From: Shewanella glacialimarina | Lineage (GTDB): Bacteria; Pseudomonadota; Gammaproteobacteria; Enterobacterales; Shewanellaceae | NCBI RefSeq assembly: GCF_020511155.1 | Contig: NZ_CP041216.1 | Span: forward strand, 3,658,001-3,722,000 | Length of the DNA: 64,000 bases | Direction: 5' to 3' | Shown: piece by piece, positions 46,296 to 57,206 of the stretch | Position numbering within the stretch: the stretch's first letter is position 1 | Layout of the letters: every line of letters starts with the position of its first letter | The notes under the pieces: generated by a model | Database searches by the model: none | Told to the model about the DNA's origin: nothing | The model's input: only the letters and a program-made list of their open reading frames with translations | Translations under genes and position numbers: made by a program

Positions 46296-47982
46296 GAAAA
46301 TCCTTAGCGGCGTCTAAAACCGCCTTTACGACACCAATACGTACCGTAAAGTTACCAAAGGTCTCGCCCGCATCACGCTCAGTAGCGTAACGGCCAAACA
46401 AACCATCCAACTCAGCTAAAATTTCAGCTTCTTGAATGTTTTCTTTGTGCATTTTGTTTAAGCGGGTACCTTCGAAACTGGCGCCTAAATACAAGTTATA
46501 ACGACCAGGTGCTTTACCCACTAAACCAATTTCGGCCGCAAAAGGACGCGCACAGCCGTTTGGACAGCCTGTCATACGCACCACAATAGCTTGTTCGCCA
46601 ATGCCATGTTTTTGCTGTAATGCATCGATGTGATCGATAAATTCAGGGAAATAGCGCTCAGCTTCGGCCATCGCCAATGCACACGTAGGTAATGCCACAC
46701 AGGCAATAGAGTGACCACGGGTTGCCGATAACACTTCACCCAATAGACCATGCTTACGCGCTAAGCCTTCAATTTCGGCCTTATCTTCAGCTGCGACACT
46801 GGCAATAATCATATTTTGATTAGAAGTCATACGGAAGTCGCCTTTATGGATCTTAGCGATTTCACGTAAACCGGTTTGCAGTGTTTTACCCGGTACATCT
46901 TTAATGCGGCCACTTTCGATAAACAAGGTTAAGTGCCACTTGTTATCAATGCCTTCAACCCAGCCGTAACGATCGCCACGATCACCGATAACGACATCAC
47001 GTTTAGGTTCGAATTTAATGCCTGTACGCTTTTCAACTTCGGCTTTAAATGCATCGTAGCCATGATCAACTATGGTGTATTTAAGACGTGAACGTTTGCG
47101 GTTAACTCGGTTGCCCCAGTCACGTTGCACAGTCATCACGGCTTCAGCAAATTTAATCACATCAGCGGTTTTGATATAGCCAAAGTCATCGGCTAAACGC
47201 GGGAAGGTTTCAACTTCTCCATGGGTTGAACCCATACCGCCACCAGCGACTAAGTTAAAGCCGATTAGCTGACCATTTTCTTCAATGGCAATAAAGCCTA
47301 GGTCATTGGTGTAAACATCAACATCGTTATCTGGCGGCACAGACACAGCCATTTTAAACTTACGCGGTAAGTAGGTTTGGCCATAAACCGGTTCATGGGT
47401 TTCAGTGTCTAATAGCTTTTCTTCATCTAACCAGATCTCGGCATAAGCACGAGTGTGTGGTAGTAAATGATCAGATAGCTCTTTAGCCACGGCATAAGCT
47501 TGCTGATGCAGCTTAGACTGAACCGGGTTTGGGTTACACATTACGTTACGGTTTACGTCACCACATGCCGCAATAGAGTCTAGTGCAGCTCTGTCTAAGC
47601 CTTGGATCAAGGTTTTTAGATTACGCTTTGGAATGCCGTGGTACTGAAACGTTTGACGCGTAGTTAAACGAATACTGTTTGAAGTGGTTAGCGTTGATGA
47701 GATTTTATCCACATCTAACCATTGTGCTGGCGAACAAATACCGCCTGGCACGCGAGCTCGTAGCATGAAGCTATATAAAGGTTCTAGCTTTTGCTCTTTA
47801 CGTTCGTTACGTAAATCACGGTCGTCTTGTTGGTAAAAACCGTGGAATTTAATTAACTGCTGATCGCCATCACTAAACGATCCGGTCACTTGGGTGTCTA
47901 AACCCTCTTGAATAGTACCGCGTAAATAATCACTGTCGATTTTTAGGTATTCGTTTACTGCTAATTTTTGCTCATCACTCAT
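46288..47982 (-). CDS. cysI: Sulfite reductase (NADPH) hemoprotein beta subunit
   Basis: 564 residues. Two ferredoxin-like/siroheme repeats: [16 protein letters not shown] and [12 protein letters not shown], and the four cluster cysteines in ACVALPTC (Cys-x5-Cys) and GCPNGC (Cys-x3-Cys) that bind [4Fe-4S] bridged to siroheme. It reduces sulfite to sulfide with six electrons from CysJ. Part of cysJ-cysI-cysH; the 190-base gap to cysJ holds a long-range dyad. Confidence 0.96.
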   Translation of the reverse strand: MSDEQKLAVNEYLKIDSDYLRGTIQEGLDTQVTGSFSDGDQQLIKFHGFYQQDDRDLRNERKEQKLEPLYSFMLRARVPGGICSPAQWLDVDKISSTLTTSNSIRLTTRQTFQYHGIPKRNLKTLIQGLDRAALDSIAACGDVNRNVMCNPNPVQSKLHQQAYAVAKELSDHLLPHTRAYAEIWLDEEKLLDTETHEPVYGQTYLPRKFKMAVSVPPDNDVDVYTNDLGFIAIEENGQLIGFNLVAGGGMGSTHGEVETFPRLADDFGYIKTADVIKFAEAVMTVQRDWGNRVNRKRSRLKYTIVDHGYDAFKAEVEKRTGIKFEPKRDVVIGDRGDRYGWVEGIDNKWHLTLFIESGRIKDVPGKTLQTGLREIAKIHKGDFRMTSNQNMIIASVAAEDKAEIEGLARKHGLLGEVLSATRGHSIACVALPTCALAMAEAERYFPEFIDHIDALQQKHGIGEQAIVVRMTGCPNGCARPFAAEIGLVGKAPGRYNLYLGASFEGTRLNKMHKENIQEAEILAELDGLFGRYATERDAGETFGNFTVRIGVVKAVLDAAKDFHG

Positions 47983-48081
47983 GGAGACAGCCTCTTAATT
48001 CTATATTCGCTAAGGCGTTGATCGTTTAATCTTAATGACTTAACGATTAATAACCTGGTACGACAATAATCTTGCTTAATC

Positions 48082-48139
48082 GCTTAGCTGCGGCATTGCT
48101 ATTGACTCATCGGGTCGCAATACCTCTTTGCAGCTAAGC
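48082..48139 (-). promoter_or_regulatory. Extended stem-loop in the cysJ-cysI spacer
   Basis: GCTTAGCTGC (48082-48091) pairs with GCAGCTAAGC (48130-48139), and inside it ATTGC (48095-48099) pairs with GCAAT (48117-48121), giving a bulged hairpin in the message between cysJ and cysI. It could act in processing, in attenuation or in protecting the cysI part. No T-run follows it. Confidence 0.4.
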
Positions 48140-48171
48140 CTAATTCTGTTACTGATACTAATGCTATAAGG

Positions 48172-49965
48172 TTAGTACACGTCTTTCTGATAACGCTTAT
48201 TACTGCGTAAATCTTCTAAGTAAGCTTCAGCTGCATCAGCAGTTAACCCGCCTTGTGATACTACAACGCCAACTAATGCTTGATGTACATCTTTAGCCAT
48301 ACGCTCTGCATCACCACAGATGTAAACATGGGCACCATTTTGTAACCATTGCCATACATGCTCAGCTTGCTGGGTAATACGATGCTGCACATAAACTTTA
48401 TCAGCTTGATCACGTGAAAACGCTACATCTAAACGGCTTAAATCGCCACTTTTTAAATACTGCTGCCACTCAACTTGATATAAGAAATCTTGTTCAAAGT
48501 GTGGGTTACCGAAGAATAACCAGCTGTCACCCGTTACGCCGTCTGCGGCACGTTGCTGCATAAAGGCACGGAATGGTGCTACACCGGTTCCAGGGCCTAC
48601 CATGATCACTGGGGTTTCTGGGTTTTCAGGTAAACGGAAATGATTATTCGGTTCAACATAAACCTTAACCGCTTGACCTTCTTCTGCTGATGCTAAGAAA
48701 TGAGAAGCACCACCAAATCGGGCTTGACCCTGACGCTCATCCTCAACCAATGCAACCGTTAAGTGAACTTCAGTTTCTACTTCAGCCTGGCTAGAAGCAA
48801 TTGAATATAAACGCGGTGTTAATGGGCGTAATACTTCAACTAATTGGCTTGCGGTAACGTTAGCTGGGTATGCGACCACTAAATCAGCCAGCTGGTTGGC
48901 GAGTACAAACTGACGTGTTTGCTCTTTATCTTCGCTTAATGCCAATAGCTCTGCACTGCCGCTAAATTCAGCCCATGCTTTTACTAAACCAGGGTATAAC
49001 TGGGTTAGCTCTTTTTTATCTGTTAAGGCGTCAACAAGGCTTAAGGTTTCTTTACCTACGATGACTTGATCATCTGCAGATAAACCTAAACCTGAAATAA
49101 TTTCATGCACAAGTAAAGTGTTATTGCTAAACCAAATGCCTAATGCATCACCGACTTGATACGAAATACCTGATTCACCAAGGTCAATTTCTACATGGCG
49201 TACATCACGGTCTGAATCGCGTCCGGTTAACTTTTGACTGACTAATACTTCAGCGGTATACGGTTGTTGCTTAGTAAACGCACTGCTGCCAGCTTGTGTT
49301 TGTGGTACAGAAACTATGCCTGCACCCACGCTTTGAATATGAGGTTTAACGGCTTCTAATACACTGTCTTGCCAATCTGACGCAGCCTGCTCGTAATCAA
49401 CATCACATTCAGCCAATGGCAGTAATTGTTTTGCACCTAATGCAGCAAAACGAGCATCGAAATCTTTACCTGTTTGGCAGTATAATTCATAGCTTGAATC
49501 ACCTAGCGCGAGCACTGAGTAATGAAGATTATCCAGCTTAGGGGCACGCTTTGAAGCTAAAAACTTATGCAATTCCATCGCGTCATCTGGCGCTTCGCCT
49601 TCACCATGGGTACTCACCACTGCTAGCAATAGGGTTTCTTGCTTCAATTGGCGCACATTATATTCGCCCATTGAGGCTAAATTAACTGCATAACCTTGTG
49701 CCTGTGCTTTAGCCGCTAATTCTGTTGCTACGCCTCGACCATTGCCGGTTTGACTACCATAAAGAATAGTCACTGTTTGGCTAGCACTTGCTTGTGTAGC
49801 TCCAGCCAGTAGGCTTTGGCTGTCATTAGCGTTAGCACTGGCAGCTAAGTAGCCACTTACCCAAGCTAATTGCACAGCAGATAACTCAGAGGTGAGTTGT
49901 TTTAGCTTATCGACTTGCCCTGGTGACAAAGGTGAAGCTAATGAAGATAGTTCGTTTAACAACAT
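48172..49965 (-). CDS. cysJ: Sulfite reductase (NADPH) flavoprotein alpha subunit
   Basis: 597 residues. Flavodoxin-like FMN domain (about 65-210; ILYGSQTGNGRGVATELA, LALGDSSYELYCQTG), then an FAD/NADPH-reductase part with RLYSIASS, GVAPFRAFMQQR and HVYICGDAERMAKDV, ending in YQKDVY, the conserved C-terminal tail. It passes electrons from NADPH via FAD and FMN to CysI. First gene of cysJIH, divergent from pntA, with 460 bases between them. Confidence 0.95.
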   Translation of the reverse strand: MLLNELSSLASPLSPGQVDKLKQLTSELSAVQLAWVSGYLAASANANDSQSLLAGATQASASQTVTILYGSQTGNGRGVATELAAKAQAQGYAVNLASMGEYNVRQLKQETLLLAVVSTHGEGEAPDDAMELHKFLASKRAPKLDNLHYSVLALGDSSYELYCQTGKDFDARFAALGAKQLLPLAECDVDYEQAASDWQDSVLEAVKPHIQSVGAGIVSVPQTQAGSSAFTKQQPYTAEVLVSQKLTGRDSDRDVRHVEIDLGESGISYQVGDALGIWFSNNTLLVHEIISGLGLSADDQVIVGKETLSLVDALTDKKELTQLYPGLVKAWAEFSGSAELLALSEDKEQTRQFVLANQLADLVVAYPANVTASQLVEVLRPLTPRLYSIASSQAEVETEVHLTVALVEDERQGQARFGGASHFLASAEEGQAVKVYVEPNNHFRLPENPETPVIMVGPGTGVAPFRAFMQQRAADGVTGDSWLFFGNPHFEQDFLYQVEWQQYLKSGDLSRLDVAFSRDQADKVYVQHRITQQAEHVWQWLQNGAHVYICGDAERMAKDVHQALVGVVVSQGGLTADAAEAYLEDLRSNKRYQKDVY

Positions 49966-50424
49966 AAGACGGCCTTATAACAGTGTAATGTTTGTAAGCT
50001 TACTCCTGTCCGCTAAAAGCAAAAAAGAATAAAAAATAATTTTTTATTCCATTTAGGAATATGCAAAGTCGTTTTTTTAGGCTACAAAAGTGTGGGTTAG
50101 TTAAAAGTTTTTAATTTCCCTTAATTAAAACAGCATTAATTAACCCTGCAGCACTTGTTTGATTGCAGTGTCTACAGCAAGCTAAGAAGCTGGATTAACA
50201 ATTGGTTATCTATCAAGTTAATTGTTCTCTGCATAAAACAACAAAACGATGCCCAAAAGGTACCGTCAACAGAGACCTATTGATGTTCATCAACTGATAT
50301 CAATGCCAGCCAAATACGATCGATTTGTTGATCACGACCGTCAACGAATGATCATGTGAAAATATTATGCTATTTGGCGGGGGAGCCTTATCGCATTTTA
50401 CTCATTAACCATCAGGGAACAGTC
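49966..50424. other. Divergent control region between cysJ and pntA
   Basis: About 460 bases with no coding frame. The cysJ side is very AT-rich (AAAAAAGAATAAAAAATAATTTTTTATTC). An AACAATT / AATTGTT dyad lies near 50197-50226 and short ATCGAT- and GATCA-containing repeats near 50320-50355. CysB control of cysJ is expected from the pathway, but no CysB box can be asserted by eye. Confidence 0.4.
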
Positions 50425-51951
50425 ATGCAGATTGGAATACCGAGAGAAAGTATTGCAGGTGAAACGCGCGCTGCTGCGACGCCAGCCACAGTGGTACAAC
50501 TTAAAAAGCTCGGCTTTAGTGTGGCCATAGAGGCGGATGTAGGTAAATTATCAAGTTTTGATGATGCCGCATTTGAACACGCAGGGGCTGAAATTGTCGC
50601 AGATGCTTATCAAGCTGACTTTGTTTTCAAAGTTAATGCACCTACAGACGATGAAATTAACAAAATGAAACCTGGCACTACCCTTGTTAGTTTTATTTGG
50701 CCAGCTCAAAATCCTGACTTAGTTGACAAATTAGCTCAGAAAAAAATTACCGTGATGGCGATGGACATGGTGCCACGTATTTCACGCGCTCAGTCACTAG
50801 ATGCCCTATCATCTATGGCTAACATTGGTGGTTATCGTGCAGTTATTGAAGCCGCCCATGAATTTGGCCGTTTCTTTACCGGCCAAATCACTGCCGCAGG
50901 TAAAGTGCCACCGGCTAAAGTACTGGTTATTGGTGCGGGTGTAGCTGGCCTTGCCGCTATTGGTGCTGCGGGATCACTGGGCGCAATCGTCCGTGCCTTC
51001 GATACTCGCTTAGAAGTAGCCGAGCAAATTGAATCTATGGGGGGCACATTCTTAAAGCTTGAATTTGAGAACACCGAAGGCGGTTCATCTGACGGTTACG
51101 CTAAGGTGATGTCAGAAGAGTTTATTGCTGCTGAAATGGCGTTATTTGCCGAGCAGGCAAAAGATGTCGATATTATCATTACCACCGCACTGATTCCTGG
51201 CCGCCCTGCGCCTAAGCTGATCACCAAAGACATGGTTGATAGCATGAAGTCAGGTTCTGTGATTGTCGATTTAGCGGCGGCCACTGGCGGTAACTGTGAA
51301 TATACCGTGACGGGCGAAAAATTTATCACCGACAACGGTGTAAAAGTCCTTGGTTACACTGACCTACCAGGTCGACTACCGGCGCAATCATCGCAACTTT
51401 ATGGCACTAACCTTGTGAACTTGATGAAGTTAATGTGCAAGGAAAAAGACGGTAACGCGCTGCTTAACTTTGACGATGTTGTTATGCGTAATATGACGGT
51501 AACGCGTGATGGTGAAATTACCTTCCCGCCTCCGGCCATTTCAGTGTCTGCAGCACCAGCCAAACCAGCCGCAGCGCCTGCGGCCAAAAATGCTCAACCC
51601 AAAGCCCCTTCTAAGCTTAAGTATATTTTAGGCCTTGCTGGTATTATGGCATTTGGCGCAATAGCCACAGTTGCACCATCGGAGTTTTTGTCGCACTTTA
51701 CGGTATTTATATTGTCATGTGTGGTCGGTTACTACGTGGTATGGAACGTGTCTCACTCATTGCATACACCGCTTATGTCAGTCACCAATGCCATTTCAGG
51801 TATTATTGTTGTCGGGGCTTTACTGCAAATTGGACAGGGTTCAACACTGGTCACAGTGCTGTCATTTATCGCAGTGTTAATTGCAAGTATTAACATTTTT
51901 GGTGGTTTTACCGTCACTCAGCGCATGCTGAAAATGTTCCGTAAAGATTAA
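50425..51951 (+). CDS. pntA: NAD(P) transhydrogenase alpha subunit
   Basis: 508 residues from the ATG at 50425, preceded by AGGGA; the frame is open to 50356 without a ribosome site. Residues 1-380 form the NAD(H)-binding domain I ([36 protein letters not shown], the mobile-loop region around [18 protein letters not shown]), followed by an Ala/Pro hinge and four membrane helices. With PntB it uses the proton gradient to make NADPH from NADH, plausibly feeding the adjacent NADPH-dependent sulfite reductase. Confidence 0.96.
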   Translation: MQIGIPRESIAGETRAAATPATVVQLKKLGFSVAIEADVGKLSSFDDAAFEHAGAEIVADAYQADFVFKVNAPTDDEINKMKPGTTLVSFIWPAQNPDLVDKLAQKKITVMAMDMVPRISRAQSLDALSSMANIGGYRAVIEAAHEFGRFFTGQITAAGKVPPAKVLVIGAGVAGLAAIGAAGSLGAIVRAFDTRLEVAEQIESMGGTFLKLEFENTEGGSSDGYAKVMSEEFIAAEMALFAEQAKDVDIIITTALIPGRPAPKLITKDMVDSMKSGSVIVDLAAATGGNCEYTVTGEKFITDNGVKVLGYTDLPGRLPAQSSQLYGTNLVNLMKLMCKEKDGNALLNFDDVVMRNMTVTRDGEITFPPPAISVSAAPAKPAAAPAAKNAQPKAPSKLKYILGLAGIMAFGAIATVAPSEFLSHFTVFILSCVVGYYVVWNVSHSLHTPLMSVTNAISGIIVVGALLQIGQGSTLVTVLSFIAVLIASINIFGGFTVTQRMLKMFRKD

Positions 51952-51962
51952 GGGGAATTATC

Positions 51963-53450
51963 GTGTCAGAAGGACTGGTAACAGCATCGTATATTGTCGC
52001 GGCGGTATTCTTTATTTTAAGCCTTGCGGGGCTTTCAAAACAAGAAACGGCTAAAAACGGCAATTTATTTGGCATCATAGGGATGGTTATTGCCCTTGGT
52101 GCAACTATTTTAAACCCAAGTACCACAGGCGTTGTATGGATTATTTTAGCTATGGTGATTGGCGGCGCAATTGGCGTTCGCTTAGCACTGAAAGTTGAAA
52201 TGACCGAAATGCCTGAGTTAGTTGCTATTCTTCACAGTTTTGTGGGCATGGCTGCGGTATTAGTGGGTTACAACAGCTTTATCGATTTACACCCACAGGC
52301 AATTAACGAAATTGTGGTGGCAATCGGTAATGACTTAGACACGACGCTTGCAACGGCTGAAGCGGCATTTGCTGAGGCAAGCCAAGTACAGCAGCAAAGT
52401 AAACATTTAACTGGGGCAATGCTTAATATTCACCTTGTAGAAGTCTTCTTAGGGGTATTTATTGGTGCAGTAACCTTTACCGGTTCTGTAGTGGCATTTG
52501 CCAAACTGCGCGGATTACTGCCATCAAAAGCACTGACCTTGCCACATCGTCATAAGATGAACTTAGCCGCGGTGATTGTATCGTTAGTGTTAATGGTGCA
52601 ATTTGTGCAAACAGGCGGTGCGGTTACCCCAATCTTGATTATGACGCTAATCGCCTTTGCGTTTGGTTGGCATTTAGTGGCCTCGATTGGCGGCGCGGAT
52701 ATGCCAGTTGTGGTTTCGATGCTTAACTCATACTCAGGTTGGGCTGCAGCCGCTGCGGGTTTTATGCTATCAAACGACCTACTGATCATTGTCGGTGCAT
52801 TGGTTGGTTCATCGGGCGCAATTCTGTCTTACATCATGTGTAAAGCGATGAATCGCTCGTTTATCTCGGTCATTGCCGGCGGATTTGGTAACGATGCTGT
52901 CGCCACAAGTGGCGATGAAGAAGTGGGCGAGTACCGCGAAACCAATGCCGAAGATGTTGCTGATATGCTGAGAAACTCTCAATCAGTCATCATCACCCCA
53001 GGTTATGGTATGGCGGTTGCGCAAGCACAATACCCGGTTGCAGAAATTACCCGTAAATTACGTGATTTAGGCATCAAGGTGCGCTTTGGTATTCACCCCG
53101 TTGCAGGGCGTTTACCTGGTCACATGAACGTATTGTTAGCCGAAGCAAAAGTGCCGTACGATATTGTATTAGAAATGGATGAAATCAATGAAGATTTCAG
53201 CAGTACTGATACCGTCTTAGTGATCGGTGCCAATGACACAGTTAATCCTGCTGCGATGGAAGATCCAAACAGTCCAATTGCTGGCATGCCAGTACTGGAA
53301 GTGTGGAAAGCGCAAAACGTGATTGGCTTTAAGCGTTCAATGAACACAGGTTATGCGGGAGTGCAAAATCCACTGTTCTTTAAAGACAATACTCAAATGC
53401 TATTTGGTGATGCTAAAGACAGCGTAGAAGCGATTCTAAAAGCGCTTTAA
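51963..53450 (+). CDS. pntB: NAD(P) transhydrogenase beta subunit
   Basis: 495 residues, about 30 longer than E. coli PntB. Membrane helices occupy about 1-290; the C-terminal NADP(H)-binding domain III has [47 protein letters not shown] and [11 protein letters not shown]. The additional residues sit in one loop ([19 protein letters not shown], about residues 125-150), after NSFIDLH. GTG start, 11 bases after the pntA stop, with AAGGGGAA as ribosome site. Terminator follows. Confidence 0.96.
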   Translation: MSEGLVTASYIVAAVFFILSLAGLSKQETAKNGNLFGIIGMVIALGATILNPSTTGVVWIILAMVIGGAIGVRLALKVEMTEMPELVAILHSFVGMAAVLVGYNSFIDLHPQAINEIVVAIGNDLDTTLATAEAAFAEASQVQQQSKHLTGAMLNIHLVEVFLGVFIGAVTFTGSVVAFAKLRGLLPSKALTLPHRHKMNLAAVIVSLVLMVQFVQTGGAVTPILIMTLIAFAFGWHLVASIGGADMPVVVSMLNSYSGWAAAAAGFMLSNDLLIIVGALVGSSGAILSYIMCKAMNRSFISVIAGGFGNDAVATSGDEEVGEYRETNAEDVADMLRNSQSVIITPGYGMAVAQAQYPVAEITRKLRDLGIKVRFGIHPVAGRLPGHMNVLLAEAKVPYDIVLEMDEINEDFSSTDTVLVIGANDTVNPAAMEDPNSPIAGMPVLEVWKAQNVIGFKRSMNTGYAGVQNPLFFKDNTQMLFGDAKDSVEAILKAL

Positions 53451-53469
53451 TTACTGAGCTTTGCAACAT

Positions 53470-53501
53470 AAAAATACCAGCCAACAGGCTGGTATTTTTT
53501 T
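53470..53501 (+). terminator. Intrinsic terminator of pntAB
   Basis: AAAAATACCAGCC / GGCTGGTATTTTT with a 4-base loop and T-run, 20 bases after the pntB stop. Confidence 0.92.
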
Positions 53502-53596
53502 ATGTTTATAACCAGCAACAATACTGTTTTATATAGACTAGCCTTAATCAAGGTTCAGCTATTTATCGCCCATATACAATAATCAAGAGTAATAAT

Positions 53597-53821
53597 TTAA
53601 TCGTTTGACCATTTAATCTGGAATTCTATTTCTTGTTCTGAATCAATTCTTTCATGCTCTATATTGTAAGTGGCACGCACTGGCACATAAATTCTTTCAC
53701 CGGCTATCTGGATCTCAAATTTAGTTCCACTTTCAAGTGAGTCAGCTAATCGCCTTAGTTTTGCAACAAATTCAGCTGTTGTGTATGTTTTTTCGATATC
53801 TCTGTCTGCTTTTAAACTCAT
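53597..53821 (-). CDS. Amphi-Trp domain protein
   Basis: 74 residues from the ATG at 53821, which follows GGAG at 8 bases; 12 additional open codons upstream have no ribosome site. The whole protein is the small amphi-Trp domain: DRDIEKTYTTAEFVAKLRRLADSL, FEIQIAGERIYVPV and the terminal EIEFQIKW with its Trp. The family is known only by its conserved domain, and its function is not established. Single gene. Confidence 0.82.
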   Translation of the reverse strand: MSLKADRDIEKTYTTAEFVAKLRRLADSLESGTKFEIQIAGERIYVPVRATYNIEHERIDSEQEIEFQIKWSND

Positions 53822-53929
53822 TTTATTTACTCCGCAAATAACTGTTATCCATAACAAAATGAATCAACTTACCTAATCTTAATGATTCATTGACTCAATA
53901 TAGCTAGTTAGGTACCAAAAAATATTATA

Positions 53930-53961
53930 AAAAAAGGAGGGCTAACATGGTTAGCCCTCCT
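53930..53961 (-). terminator. Intrinsic terminator of the TonB-receptor gene
   Basis: Perfect 12-bp stem AGGAGGGCTAAC / GTTAGCCCTCCT with a 3-base loop and, on the minus strand, a TTTTTTT tail, 30 bases after the receptor stop. Confidence 0.93.
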
Positions 53962-53990
53962 GATTTTACTCGTTCACTATTACGCCAAGC

Positions 53991-56195
53991 TTAAAACTTA
54001 TAGCTATAACCTAATGTTGCAGATTGTGGCTTACCAGAGAAAACTGAGCCATGAACACGCGTGGTCATGTAGGTTTCGTCAAATAAGTTATCTACATTTA
54101 AGTATACTTCTGACGCGTCGTTAATAAAGTAACGCGCTGATAAATCAAATACTGTTTTAGAAGCAATTAACTGATCAGCAGGAATATCACCCTGACCCGC
54201 TTTAGTGCGCATATCGTCGGTATAACGACCCGCCAATGTCACTTGCCAGCTTTCTGCTGCAACACCTGCTGATAGATATAACTGATTTTCTGGCAGATAA
54301 GTTAGCGAGTCACCTTTACTTACGCTATCCCAGCTTTCAAAGTCAGAGGTAAAATCAGAGCCAAACTCTGCACTGGTGTAGGTGTAGGCCATTTTAACAG
54401 GGAAGCTTAATTCACCTTTTTGGTTAAACTCATATCCTAAGCTCAACTCTAAACCCGTTACATCAACTTCACCGGCGTTGTACTGGTTATCAATGTTGTT
54501 ATCATCACAACCTTGAGCCGCTGTACAGTTACCATGCATATTGCTGTAGTCACCATAGAATACGATAGCTTCTGATGTTAACGCATCTTGGTTATAACGA
54601 AGTCCCGCTTCATAGTTCCAGCTTTCTTCTTCTTGACCGTCAGCGTTACCAGGTGCAGCAGGAGAGAAACCTTTTTGTACGCCTGCTAATACGATAAGCG
54701 CGTCATTCACTTGATAAGTCGCTGATAAAGAAGGCATGATGGCGCTGAAACTGTTATCAACATCTTTACTCGCTTCACCATCACGGCCTGGGTTTGCTTT
54801 ACCCCAATCTACGCGATTAGTGGTAACGTCTTCGTAGCGAACACCCGCGGTAATAGCAAAATCACCAATGGTCATACGATCTTGAACAAACAATGACCAG
54901 GCTTCTGCACTATCGATACGATTAGAATCTGTGCCCGGAATACCGCTTTTAGTGCGGTTCATTACTTGAGAAGTGTCTAATTGATAGGTATCAGCCCACT
55001 GATAACGGTCCATTTCATCTTCATGGTAACGCGCACCAAATGCAAGCTCATGGTTACCGACAAAGTAATTCAATTCAGTTTGTAAACCCTGAGATAAATA
55101 ACTACGATTGTTCGCTTTAACACTCACGTCAATAGGTGCGGTAACTAAGCCCTTGTCAAAATCAGCTGCATTTTGTACACCGCCACTGCTTAAACTTGAA
55201 CCACCCACTTTATCCGCTTTATACCAGTTACGGTGAAAGTCGTTATAGTAAGCCGTAGTATTAAGTGAAAGTGCATCATTAAGCTCAATCACATGATTTA
55301 ACTGTATTTGCTTGTGCTCAGTGGTCATTTGATCTTTTTGTGACGCAGAATAACGCGTAAATGGCGTTGCAGCATAATCAGCATCAGTTAACCCCATATA
55401 AGTTTCGTTAGAAACCTCATCGGCGTACTTCAGTTTTAACTCTACAATTTGTTGATACTTAGCAGTTTCATCCGTTTTAATGCTGACTTTAGCAAGCGCA
55501 TCATTTTTAACAAAACCAGTGTCACCGCCAACACCATTGATGTCACGGAAACCGTCAGCTTGGTAACGATAGATTTCAGCGACCGTACCGACGCGATCAC
55601 CTTGACCACCGGCATAAGCATGTACTTTGCCAAAGCCATCTTGACCAGCGGCAACATCCACTTTACCCGCCAAATCAGCATCTGGAATTTGACGCGATAG
55701 CATGTTAATTACGCCACCTGTGGTACGTGGACCATATTTAACCGTAGAGCTACCTTTTAAAATCTCTACACTTTGCATACGACCAGAAGTAGGGAAATAA
55801 TAAGCCGCTGGTGAAGAATAAGGCGCTGGAGCGGCTAATACGCCATCTTCCATAATAGTAATTTTTTCAGTACGATTTTGACCTGTACCGCGCATTCCGA
55901 TATTTGGGCGTAAGCCATAGCCGTCTTCTTCTTGAATATACACACCTGGAATTGAAGCCAATGTACGCATAATATCGGTATACTTAAACTGCTCAATATC
56001 AGCTGCAGAGATAACATGCGCACTGCCCGGTACAGTGTTAATAGGATTGCGACTACCGAATATGGTTATTTGTTCAATGTTGGCTTGTTTAGTTACTTGC
56101 TTTGTGACGGCAGCTTTATCTGCGGCTGTTGCACCCATGCTCATCAATAATGCACTTGCTAAAACACTCAAACGTAAGGTGTTTGACTGGCTCAT
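53991..56195 (-). CDS. TonB-dependent outer-membrane receptor, FecA-like
   Basis: 734 residues with a signal peptide (cleavage after GATAA). Plug domain with IEQITIFGSRNP (TonB-box-like region), YTDIMRTLASIPGVYIQEED, GLRPNIGMRGTGQNRTEKI and VEILKGSSTVKYGPRTTGGVINML; then a 22-strand barrel ending in GYSYKF, with the terminal Phe. The plug resembles the Fe(III)-dicitrate receptor group (FecA-like), which carries iron chelates across the outer membrane using TonB. No N-terminal signalling extension for an ECF sigma is seen, and no fecIR lies nearby. A weak Fur-like sequence lies upstream. Confidence 0.92.
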   Translation of the reverse strand: MSQSNTLRLSVLASALLMSMGATAADKAAVTKQVTKQANIEQITIFGSRNPINTVPGSAHVISAADIEQFKYTDIMRTLASIPGVYIQEEDGYGLRPNIGMRGTGQNRTEKITIMEDGVLAAPAPYSSPAAYYFPTSGRMQSVEILKGSSTVKYGPRTTGGVINMLSRQIPDADLAGKVDVAAGQDGFGKVHAYAGGQGDRVGTVAEIYRYQADGFRDINGVGGDTGFVKNDALAKVSIKTDETAKYQQIVELKLKYADEVSNETYMGLTDADYAATPFTRYSASQKDQMTTEHKQIQLNHVIELNDALSLNTTAYYNDFHRNWYKADKVGGSSLSSGGVQNAADFDKGLVTAPIDVSVKANNRSYLSQGLQTELNYFVGNHELAFGARYHEDEMDRYQWADTYQLDTSQVMNRTKSGIPGTDSNRIDSAEAWSLFVQDRMTIGDFAITAGVRYEDVTTNRVDWGKANPGRDGEASKDVDNSFSAIMPSLSATYQVNDALIVLAGVQKGFSPAAPGNADGQEEESWNYEAGLRYNQDALTSEAIVFYGDYSNMHGNCTAAQGCDDNNIDNQYNAGEVDVTGLELSLGYEFNQKGELSFPVKMAYTYTSAEFGSDFTSDFESWDSVSKGDSLTYLPENQLYLSAGVAAESWQVTLAGRYTDDMRTKAGQGDIPADQLIASKTVFDLSARYFINDASEVYLNVDNLFDETYMTTRVHGSVFSGKPQSATLGYSYKF

Positions 56196-56236
56196 GTTAA
56201 CTCTCCCAAATACTACTAACTACTAAAATACAAATA

Positions 56237-56253
56237 AAAACAATTCTTATTAA
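56237..56253 (-). promoter_or_regulatory. Possible Fur-box-like site upstream of the TonB receptor
   Basis: The stretch read on the minus strand as AATAAGAATTGTTTTTA shows partial dyad agreement with the 7-1-7 Fur consensus, 42-58 bases upstream of the receptor start. The match is imperfect, and the assignment rests mainly on context. Confidence 0.25.
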
Positions 56254-56504
56254 CGTTAGCAATTGTGCGTAATTTTACTTAAGCGAGCCTTAAAATCAAC
56301 AAATAGGTACGCTTTATTTACAAATAAGGTAGTCTTGTGGCGACCAATTTCACATATGTGAATTAGATCACCGCCAGTCAGTACAAAAAACATTCAGATT
56401 TGACTTTGTATCAAAAGATAACGAGTCATCGGGTGAGTATATTGCTAAATGTGCAGTAAACTACGGTGAAAAAATTAACCATTAATTATAAGACTCATTC
56501 CATC

Positions 56505-57206
56505 ATGTTTTTATCACCTTATTATTCTAAGCAAGATCAAAGTGTTTTTATCGCGGCACAACAAGCCAGTGATTTTGCTAAACGGGTTGCTGGAGATTTC
56601 AACCCTATCCATGATGTCGGCGCAAAACGTTTTTGTGTGCCGGGTGACTTATTATTTGCACTGGTCTTAACCGAATATGGCTTAAGCCAAAACATGACAT
56701 TCCAGTTTGCTGGTATGGTCGGTGATGGTGTTGAATTGTGCTTACCCAATGCTGGCGAAGATAAGTTCACTATCATTGATGCGAAAAATAAAGAGTACAT
56801 GCACGTCACTCGCCAGGGGCAAGTATGTCAATGTGATATACAAACAGCCGCATTCATCAAAAGTTATGTCGCGTTTTCTGGATTAAACTTTATCCACGTA
56901 TTGGTTCCTATGATGAAGCAACACCAGGTAATGATTAACCCTGATCGCCCTTTGGTGATTTACGAAAGTATGTCATTTCATCTTGACCACTTTGACTTTG
57001 ATGACATTAGCCTACATTTAATTGATCAACAGTTATTAATTAATGGCAAACGTGGTGATGTCACCTTGACCTTTGAATTGCGTCATGAAAAACGTGTTAT
57101 TGGTACTGGGAAAAAAACCTTAGTGCTAAGTGGACTGCGTGAATACGACGAAGAAAAAGCACAACAAATGTGTCAAAACTACCAATCCCGTAAAGACACT
57201 TTATAA
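56505..57206 (+). CDS. DUF3581-family protein (hot-dog-like)
   Basis: 233 residues from the ATG at 56505; the frame is open to a GTG at 56466 and the start is not settled because neither has a good ribosome site. AKRVAGDFNPIHDVGAKRFCVPGDLLFALVL is the family signature (cited here as AKRVAGDFNPIHD and RFCVPGDLL) and resembles the active-site helix of MaoC-type hot-dog hydratases/thioesterases. A second part, VIYESMSFHLDHF with VTLTFELRHEKRVIGTGKK, resembles the partner hot-dog. Function is not established. Single gene, divergent from the TonB receptor. Confidence 0.82.
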   Translation: MFLSPYYSKQDQSVFIAAQQASDFAKRVAGDFNPIHDVGAKRFCVPGDLLFALVLTEYGLSQNMTFQFAGMVGDGVELCLPNAGEDKFTIIDAKNKEYMHVTRQGQVCQCDIQTAAFIKSYVAFSGLNFIHVLVPMMKQHQVMINPDRPLVIYESMSFHLDHFDFDDISLHLIDQQLLINGKRGDVTLTFELRHEKRVIGTGKKTLVLSGLREYDEEKAQQMCQNYQSRKDTL

